A stretch of DNA of 64,000 nucleotides. Source: Plantago elongata (Eukaryota > Streptophyta > Magnoliopsida > Lamiales > Plantaginaceae). The notes beneath the pieces are model-generated. The model was not told the origin of the DNA. It saw only the letters and a program-made list of their open reading frames with translations, and ran no database searches. The DNA lies in assembly GCA_036897095.1 (NCBI GenBank), contig JAYMSP010000221.1, positions 1 to 64,000 on the forward strand. The letters run 5' to 3'. The translations under genes and the position numbers were made by a program. The first letter of the stretch is position 1; each line of letters begins with the position of its first letter. This document shows positions 56,023-64,000 of the stretch, piece by piece.

Positions 56023-57161
56023 CAACCAAGCTTTATCACTTTTTTCAATTTTCCCCAATATTGTAGTACTGGTTACACAGTGTTGTTTGGAGAAGATGGG
56101 TATTTTTAATTTATTTTTTTGGGGAAAATGAGTGAGTAAAAAATTCGAATTTGCGCGCGTTAGAGAAAATGGGAATTTGGGATTGTTGGATTAAGTGTAT
56201 GTGGGCACCTGAATGAGGAGGATATGCAATCAATTTGACCCTTGGGTTTAAATAGTGGAAGAATCATTCGATCGATCAGCATCAGCTTGTTGGGTAAGTT
56301 TAGAATTTATTTATTTACTTATTTTAGACCCAACCGGCAAGACCTAATTTAGGCCAATGATATTTTATATCCCGACACCCAACCTTTTAAATAAATAATT
56401 TATTTATCTCTTATAAATATATTTAACTTTCCAATCAATTCAATCACAACAAACAAATTATAATTTATCCATTACCCCAATCAATACAATAAATTTAATA
56501 AAATATTATTATCATTTTCATTATTATTGTATAATAATTATATAGATCATTAAATATAATAATTATATATAATATAGAAAACTTAAACGTAGACAACAAA
56601 AATACAAGGTGATATAACAATTTAAGACTACATTACTGAAATACACGAAACAATGCTTCAAATATAATTTCAAAATAAACAACGTTGATGAAGGATTAAA
56701 AAATTAAATATTCAGTCCTCATCATTAAGGAGGATAGTAGTGTGGGTAAAACGGGTCACTTGGATCAATCGAAGAGAACCGAAAATGGTATATTTGAGAT
56801 AAGAAGTAGTAGTTAATAGAGTGAATTTTTCAAGTGTATGGAACTATACTGATATGGATCTCTATTTAAATAGAATTTTATTTCATGAATTTTGATATAT
56901 CTTTTATTCTTTTTGGAAAGGAAAATAAAATATTATTAAAAAATTATAAAATCAAAAAAATAAGATCTAATAGGGAGTGGACACACCCTATTCATTTATC
57001 CCAATCAATCAGTTGATCGTTGATTGGCCTGGGCGCCCATCATCAATTGTTCTTTTTTTTCAATTTGTGTGGTGGGTCCCACCAACCACAAACACCCAAA
57101 CATGCACCGATAATTTCAGCCTCGTATCATCATTGAAAAATCGTGTATGAAGCAAATAAAA
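56023..57161. other. WEE1 upstream region
   Basis: About 1.1 kb. The first 150 bases are the likely WEE1 leader and promoter with TTTGCGCGC near 56148. The remainder is AT-rich with TA-rich simple sequence. A short T run at about 57050-57060 may be the poly-A tail of the neighbouring LINE. Confidence 0.45.
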
Positions 57162-58895
57162 TTACCGCACCGCTCGACGAGCTAGTTTATGAGCTAGCAA
57201 GTTTTTGTTTCCCAGCACAAAGTCTAGACTATAACAAAACAAAGCGACTTGGGCCTTAATGTTAACCAAAAATCGGACCAATAACAGAAAAATCAAAGTC
57301 ACCTAAACTAAAAGACTTAGCAATGGATGGACAATCAGAAAAGGCATGGAGATGCTTCCAATCCTAGAGAACAGCCCACTGAAATGCTGCTCGTATGGCA
57401 TAGGCTTCGGCGTTAAAGATTGCTCAATCATAATGCATCCAAACACCGTACAACACCCACACGAACACCATCTTCCGAGAACGCCGCATTCACCTTGATT
57501 CGGACCACTCCTTCGATTGGTAACACTATAGTGGACTCGACCAGCCCCTCGGACCTGTTCCTGTCTTTGCAGTCGTACCAGAAGTTCCAACTCCACTCCA
57601 TGTCATCCTACCATGTCCAACCACCTGCTCTTTATGCTTCGCAAATGTCTCCTTGTAGAAAACCGAAACCTTCGAACGAATTGGACCACATCGACGTTGT
57701 ACCTGGATTGTCTTCTCGGATTACTTAGTTCCTATTAAACCAGATTCCCCAAAGCAAGGTAGTTGCTATCTCCCACGATTCCCTTCCTAATTCAGCGTGT
57801 ATCCTCCTCACCCATTCTTCGACAAAATCAACGGGTGTTCCCCATATCGCACAAGGAAGATTGCTCAATGCCCAAACTTGTCGAGAAAACGAGCATTCCT
57901 TAACTCGATGCAATGTTGTCTCCTCCCCTAGTCTACATAAGGGGCACGAAGAATTAGTAACTACTCGGCATTGTTGCAGTTGCGTCATTGTAGGTACTGC
58001 TCCCCATATTAGTCTCCAAATGCAAATCTTCACCTTTTTTGGGATATTTGTCTTCCACAAGAAATCTCAGCTCTCTCCTGCACTTGATGTTGATCCTCCA
58101 CCACTACGAAGCTCTTGATGTTGCTTAATATATCGACGAGCGACGTAGTAGCCTTCCTTAGATGTATAACCTCCCCCCTTTCGACAACACCCACACCAAT
58201 TTATCTGGTTGATCCGTCACTGCCAATGGAATATTACGAATCAAGTTAATATCCTCATACAAGCACACTTCTCCCGGCTTCACGGAATCCCACTTGCAGT
58301 CTACTGTAATCATATATGACACAAGTAAATCCTCGGGAACTTCATCAGTCCCTCGAATACATTGAAACAAAGACTCTCGCGAGATCCATGTATCTCTCCA
58401 TACACTTATATCCACCCCATTGCTGACTCTCCATCTCACACCTAATCGCAACCTGGGAATCGTCGTAGTAATACTCCTCCCCGTGTAAGAACATCCCGAA
58501 GTTGCCACTACCTCAAGCAATCTGCCGTGAGGGAAATATTTTGCTCGAAGAAGGCGTAGTAGGCTACGAGAGAAGTCTCCAAGCTTGTTTTGCCAATAAC
58601 GCAACATTGAAAGAATTTAAATCTCTAAAGCCAATTCCCCCGTCCCTCTTGATCTCTTTCAACGACTCCCATTTTACGCAATGTACCTTATTCGCTCCAC
58701 TGTTACCCCACCAGAATTCAGCAAAGAGCGACTCGAGCTTCTCTAGGAAAGTCTTCGGAAGTCTAAAGCAACTCATAACGTACGTAGGAATTGCCTGGAG
58801 TATAGAATTAATCGTAATCTCTTTACCTACAATAGACAAATTCTGGTTCTCACAGCCTTGGATCCATTTCCAGATTACTGTCTTGATTGAAGCAA
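57162..58895 (-). mobile_element. 5'-truncated LINE (L1-type) remnant
   Basis: The minus strand carries the 3' half of a plant L1-type ORF2 in order: the thumb after reverse transcriptase (LSIVGKEITINSILQAIPTY, then FAEFWWGNSGANKVHCVKW), the zinc-knuckle region (IPKKVKICIWRLIWGAVPT, then CPLCRLGEETTLHRVKECSF), and an RNase H domain ending NLLAHKLARRAVR and a stop at 57162. The endonuclease and reverse transcriptase core are missing, as in ordinary 5' truncation at insertion. Frameshifts and stops interrupt the zinc-knuckle to RNase H part (near 58160, 57730 and about 57430), so it is dead. The segment GVRVGVVRCL shows the start of RNase H. Confidence 0.9.
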
Positions 58896-58903
58896 ACGAT
58901 TAA

Positions 58904-60355
58904 CACTGATATGTAAAATCATAACAATACATTCTAAAACTATAACAAAACATAAACATGCAACACAAGCTAAAAAAAGTAACATTAATACATAAAATTA
59001 TAATTGAAGCTCTTAAAAAGATAACAAAATATTTGTAAAAAATCAATTCATAAATATTCTGCATAAGCTAAAACCTTGATATTGGTGCTTAAAAATACAA
59101 CAATAGGTATTATTACTATAATATATGCACTAAAAACAATAATATGCATCTACTCAACATAAGATGAATATAGTATTGTTAATGCTTACAACCATAACAT
59201 TGCATCTTAAAACTACAAAAACATCTTTTAAAACTATAACAACGCACGAACATTTAATACAAGTTAAAAGCAATAACATTGATGCTTAACCATAGTGCAT
59301 CATAAAGCTATAATAGTGCCTTTTAAAACTATAATAAATCATTTGTAAAAATAAAATTATAAATATTTCATGAGAGGTTAAAAACACCAACGTTGCTGCT
59401 TGAAACTACAATAATAGATCTTGAACTATAATCTTTACGTTATGTCAATAATAAACGGAAACGTTCAACACAAGCTAAACCATACCAATGATGCTTACAT
59501 CCATAACTAAGCACGAACATGCAACACATACTAAAAACGGTAATATTAGTATTTAAAACCATAATAGTATATTTTAAAACTATAACAATGTATCTTAAAA
59601 TTATTACAAAATATTTTTAAAAAATCAAACGATAAATATTTTATCAGAGTCTAAAAACACTAACGTTGTTGCTTAAAACAACAATAGTAGATCTGAAAAC
59701 TATAACAAACAATACTTAAAACTATAACAAATTGAAATATTAAACACAAAGTAAAACCATAACAATGATACTTAAAATATCACACCATCTCTTAAAACCA
59801 TAACAAATCACCAGATCGCGAAATTCGATTTTCACTTTACGAATTTCAGATCTAAAATAAGAGATCGTGAAATCAATGAAAAACAACAATCAAAAGGTCA
59901 AATTTCACTTCCGATTGAGATTTTAACAAAAAAATACAAGATGCATTTGTTTATTTGAAGATTTTAGCCCCTGGATTTGAAAATCCGGTGGAAATCAGGC
60001 AAGTTTCGGTGAAAATTTGACGAAATTAGATAGATAGTGAGAGAAATCATAAATTTCGGTGATGGTTCCGACGAAGAGAGAGGGTGGCAGTGGATCCGGC
60101 GAAGATAGAGGACTGCGGTGGATCCGGCGGCGGTTTCCGACGGAGGAAGGAGGGAAGAAGGGAGGTGGAGGGAGTAAGGAAGGTGAAGTTTATCTTTCTA
60201 GGGTTTTTTAGAGAGAGATAATTTGATGGTTTTGTGAATTTTGTGAGAGAATGAATTGTTATTTGTGTATTTATATATAAACTAATAACCGATTTTTAAT
60301 GTTTTTGACTGGTTCTTTACATCTTATAGTTCAAAATGAAAATTATAGATATAGA
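58904..60355 (-). mobile_element. Helitron-like element with a 5' end at 60355; AT-rich body
   Basis: Read on the minus strand, TCTATATCTATAATTTTCAT begins at 60355 after an A. It matches the first 40 bases of the Helitron at 32729 (both continue to AAGATGTAAA). Inward lies a GA/CCGG-rich part (60060-60190, GGATCCGGCG repeated), then about 900 bases (58905-59815) of degenerate repeats built on AAAACTATAACAA and AACATTGATGCTTA. No helicase and no convincing CTAG hairpin 3' end were found, so the left limit is only where the repeat character stops at the LINE. Confidence 0.5.
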
Positions 60356-60520
60356 TAAATATTATTTAATATTTTATCATTTATTACTATAAAGAGGTAT
60401 CATTATTTAAGGCGAGACCGAAGAAATTTATTGAATATAACAAAGTAGAGTTATTCTTATTTATAATTGGTTCCAAATTGAGACCGAAATTCTATATGAC
60501 TATAGATAATTTATTCTATT
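60356..60520. repeat. Arm of the palindromic repeat next to the second Helitron end
   Basis: The first 105 bases match 32730-32835 (shared words TAAATATTA, TTTATTA-TATA-AGGTAT, GACC-AAGAAA, TATTGAATAT). It is therefore the same repeat that flanks the Helitron at 31635-32729, on the same side of the Helitron 5' end. Confidence 0.6.
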
Positions 60521-61506
60521 CCGAAATTTTTTCAGTACTTACTCTTTATTTTATATTCTATATTAATATATTGTAACGAAGTTACATGTGTAACCTTTTT
60601 GGGTATTTCCATTTTAACCATATTTTTTTGACTTTCGTGTCCTGGGCTTATTTCCTGTACTTCGAAATGAAGGAAATGTTAGTGAGGAGAAGCACTTCTT
60701 AAGTAATGCCAAGCCGCCACGCCACTATGCACTGTCTATTTCCGAGTGAAATAAATACCTAAAGGGATGATTCTGAATATGTAACTGATCAATCTTTTGA
60801 ATTCGTATATCAGTCTAGTACTGAGTGAAATACAAGGATGATTGATTAATTTTTTAATTGATTAATAAAAATATTTATAGATACTCTTAGAAACGGATTG
60901 GTATAGAATTTGAGTGATCTTTTTTAATCGAAATTAATTTTTCTACAAAATATTCGATTTGAGTGGGTAGATGACCGCTCCAACGGTATAACAAACAGGA
61001 CTTAGTATTTGAATTGATTTCTGAACGTTTTTACTTCTCCCATCAACATAACAAGTTTCGACTCGAATTGACACTGTCCAATAAATTTAAGGATACAATA
61101 TTCATCCCAAATTTTTTTATCTAGATCGGCTTTATGGCTTTATGAGTACGTTATAAACCATGTGGATGATAATGTACCACATGATTTGAGATGAAGATTT
61201 AAATTTGTTTTGATTGATATTATTTATTAAATTAAACTGTATATAACTTAGATTTTACTCTTTTTAACTGAATTTACTGAACTGAATTGAAGTAAAATAT
61301 AAATTATAACTACATTGACCTGAATTGAACTACACTAAAATGATTTTAATTTAAAATAACAGTATAAAATAATAATACCCCTTTGATATATGCAGTGGCA
61401 TATCGACGCCATTATTTCCCGTCTAAAGAGGGACACTTTGAAATAAAGCGGGAAAGTTTCACGACCGTCACTGAAAATCCAGAAGCAATTGAATTGAGTT
61501 TCGAAA
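60521..61506. other. Upstream region of the last gene
   Basis: About 1 kb of AT-rich DNA with an ACTGAA simple-repeat tract at 61268-61333. The part from about 61380 is less AT-rich and probably contains promoter and leader of the following gene. No other feature seen. Confidence 0.45.
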
Positions 61507-64000
61507 ATGTGGAAGAGGGATACTTTCTCGGTCAGTAATCTACCGATTTCATGTCTTCTCTTATCCTTTATTCTTCACTGGAACCTTTTTCTGGTGTTTT
61601 CTTAGCTAGCTGCCTGCCCAGCTCTAATTCGGTCTGTATTTCAATTTCAGTTCGGCAACGTTCCACAGCTTAATCAAGATTCCGATCAGAGTATATCCGG
61701 TAAAACGACTCTCTTATCCGATCTGTACCTTCATCAATTAGCTGCAAGTATGCTAGGGTTTTAATTTGGGCATATTGCTTCAACTAGTGTGACGTTTTTC
61801 TTTTTATTCTCTGTAGAAGAAGATGAAGAAGGGCTAGATGGTGATTGGATTCAGCATTCAGTTTCCGTGGGTGCCCCTGTGGAAAACAAGGTGAGTTCCG
61901 CTTCGGTTGGATTAGTTGCATATACTAGTGATAAATCGAAAAGTAAATAATACAGTACATTAATCCTATTTGGTGGAAATTGAGATAAGTCATTTAGGGA
62001 TAAAGAACCGCAAAGTGTTGCGACTTGCAAGTGTGGTTTTAGGAGATTAGCTGAAGGCTCGTGTTCTGCATTTCCTTATACAAGTTTGCTTATCACATGT
62101 TATTTTATGTATCGAGCATAGTCACAGAATTCGCCAGAAACACCATTGACTTTCGACTTGCTTCTTTCGTCCCCAAACGAATACGGTTCGTGAACCAAGT
62201 CGATGGTTGAAGGGAAAAAAACGTACCGCTTCTGGGTGGGAAAGAAAATATATTCATCATTTCATCCCAATCTCATTAAGTAATATTTTACTTAATTGAT
62301 TTTCATTAATCTCATTAATACATACTTTAATTCATTCATTAATCAGTAATAATACATAATTTAACTAATTAATAAAAAATAAAATATAAAATAATGAGTA
62401 TACCCCCCTCTTACCGGGTTAATGTCGAACTTCGACCCCATACCCAACTTTCGACCCGTACCGTACCGCGACTTATGTGACTATGGTATCGAGTTGGATG
62501 TTGAACCAGTGATGTGGCAGGGGGGAGTGCAAGTCATGTCACAGCTTGAGAAACTAGCAGGTATTATTTTAATTGGACTCTGCCTGTTAATGCGATTTAT
62601 GACACTGAAATGCATGTTAAAGGGCTTGCTTATGTGTGTGTTTTCAGATGCTTATAAACGTGAGCCAAGTGATGCAACATGCATATCATCCCCGGAGGTA
62701 AGCACTGGAAAAACCATATGGTAGTAATTCTTTTTTTTTTTTTGGAGTATTGGATTGGGGATTACTTTTTGGCAACAACCAAACTATCTAATGGTGAACA
62801 AGTTTTGAATATTGTCGCAAACCAGGTTGGACTTGGTTTCGTCTTGTTTGTTGCTGCTTTGATATGGGCTATAAGTTATGAATATTGAATAAATGATCCA
62901 GGGTATAGTAGCAATAATGATGTTTGTCATGGCGCTTCACTTAGATCACCGTTATTCTGTAGAGTAAACCATGGTTTCGTATTGATGATGAAGTTGAAGA
63001 TCCTCTATTCAACGACGAGGATGGCTCCACCCATCATCCAACTACATATACAAGCAAGTTTAGTGAAGGAATGATGCACTTACCGAAAGCTGTTTCATTA
63101 TCCCACTCCAACGAGGAAATTGTCTCAGATGACGAGGTATCACAAGACTAATAGTCCAATACATCTTTATTTGATTATTGATTATTACGTACTATGTGTT
63201 TCTCTGAACTTGGACATAATTCATCCAGAAACTCAGCCCTTCTACTCTTGATTGTGCAAAGAAGAATATGGGTGGCTGTAGTACATGGTCCCAAGCAAGT
63301 CGTGAGGTAGAAGCATTAGATATTTTGCACAAAAACTCTCACTGTTCCATATCCCATGGTCGTGGAGTCCCTCTGAGAGAAACCAGATCCTCTAAAGGTA
63401 CTGCACCTGCTTTTAATTTCACAGATATGGGAAGATTATAAATTATATTCCTATAAAATCCTTTCTGATCCAAACAGCAGGTGACAGCAGGATAAAAGGG
63501 AAGCCCAAACCCTTGTTCCATTTCCAGTCACGTCAGAAATGTTTATCTTCAGGCTTCAATGATGGAAATGGAAGCACACCATTAAATATATATCCATTGC
63601 TAAGTGAAGTTGGCACTGAAGTTCCTGGAGATACTAAGACATCTGTGCCTGAGTCTCAGCTGATTTTGCATGAAGAGGAACATAGGCAGTTAGAGAATAT
63701 TAGAGTGCCATCTGAACTGGGTGACAGAACTGAATTAAAGGAGCACTCAATGGCTGAATTTCTAGATTGCTTTCGGGAAAGGAGTGTTTTGCATCGAGGA
63801 AGTTTAGAAACGGTAGGTTTCTTCCTTAGCCAATACTACTATTCACTTATATGCATCCATAGACTGAATTTGTAATGATAAAAGGATGGTGGTAAAAGAG
63901 AAAGAAGACTGGAGACAATGTTACATGTGAAAGCAGCTTCGTCAGGTGACAGGAATATTGATGACTATGATGACCCACTTGAGGCTATAGAGAGTGGACC
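61507..64000 (+). CDS. Unrecognised acidic protein, 5' part (cut by window end)
   Basis: I do not recognise this family. Nine exons join in phase from ATG at 61507: 61507-61530, 61651-61699, 61817-61890, 62521-62560, 62648-62697, 62963-63136, 63229-63397, 63481-63812, 63885 to beyond 64000. They encode about 340 residues so far, starting MWKRDTFS and continuing EEDEEGLDGDWIQHSVSVG, SKPWFRIDDEVEDPLFNDED, HEEEHRQLENIRVPSELG and DDYDDPLEAIESGP. The protein is acidic, Ser-rich and probably largely disordered, with no membrane segment, signal peptide or zinc motif visible. Phase closure over eight introns argues it is real. Intron 3 (630 bases) is the least certain because its acceptor (GTGGCAG) was chosen by phase. 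From its place beside WEE1 it could correspond to the uncharacterised gene between WEE1 and PEX6 in Arabidopsis; that is only an inference. Confidence 0.72.

Noticed and set aside
56140-56160. E2F site in the WEE1 promoter
   Set aside because: TTTGCGCGC misses the TTTSSCGC consensus at the sixth base; noted only in the gene entry.

Overview
The window is nuclear DNA of a flowering plant, almost certainly a eudicot. The genes have many short introns, intergenic DNA is AT-rich, and proteins match plant-only families such as INDETERMINATE-domain zinc fingers, LUMINIDEPENDENS and cluster I HAK transporters. I cannot name the species. All gene models were assembled by hand from open frames, splice signals and remembered family sequences. 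The exon phases of every named gene close without a break, but no search was run.

Left gene block (0.4-28.2 kb): PEX6 (+, 16 exons, peroxisomal AAA ATPase), a repeat-filled gap, LUMINIDEPENDENS (LD, +, 13 exons, flowering-time homeodomain protein), an MTPC1-like cation efflux transporter (+, 12 exons), then tail-to-tail an INDETERMINATE-domain C2H2 zinc-finger transcription factor (-, 3 exons).

Middle (28.2-46.0 kb): about 17.8 kb without an intact gene. It holds a Helitron nested in an older palindromic repeat, a MITE whose sister copy opens the window, a Mutator-type fold-back element, a short tandem array, an acireductone dioxygenase pseudogene and a Ty1/Copia fossil.

Right gene block (46.0-64.0 kb): a single-exon NF-YB subunit (+), a HAK5-like potassium transporter (-, 8 exons), WEE1 kinase (-, 10 exons), a 5'-truncated LINE, Helitron-like and palindromic repeats, and the first nine exons of an unrecognised acidic protein (+) that runs off the window.

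The genes are ordinary, separate plant genes and do not form one pathway. Neighbour relations look conserved: from memory WEE1 and PEX6 are close together on Arabidopsis chromosome 1, and NF-YB5 and MTPC1 are close together on chromosome 2. The most informative observations are nested mobile elements with readable target-site duplications, two GC-AG introns, an in-frame 81-nt intron in LD, a 27-nt-period coding repeat in LD, and a local duplicate of part of PEX6. I see no convincing novel biological system.
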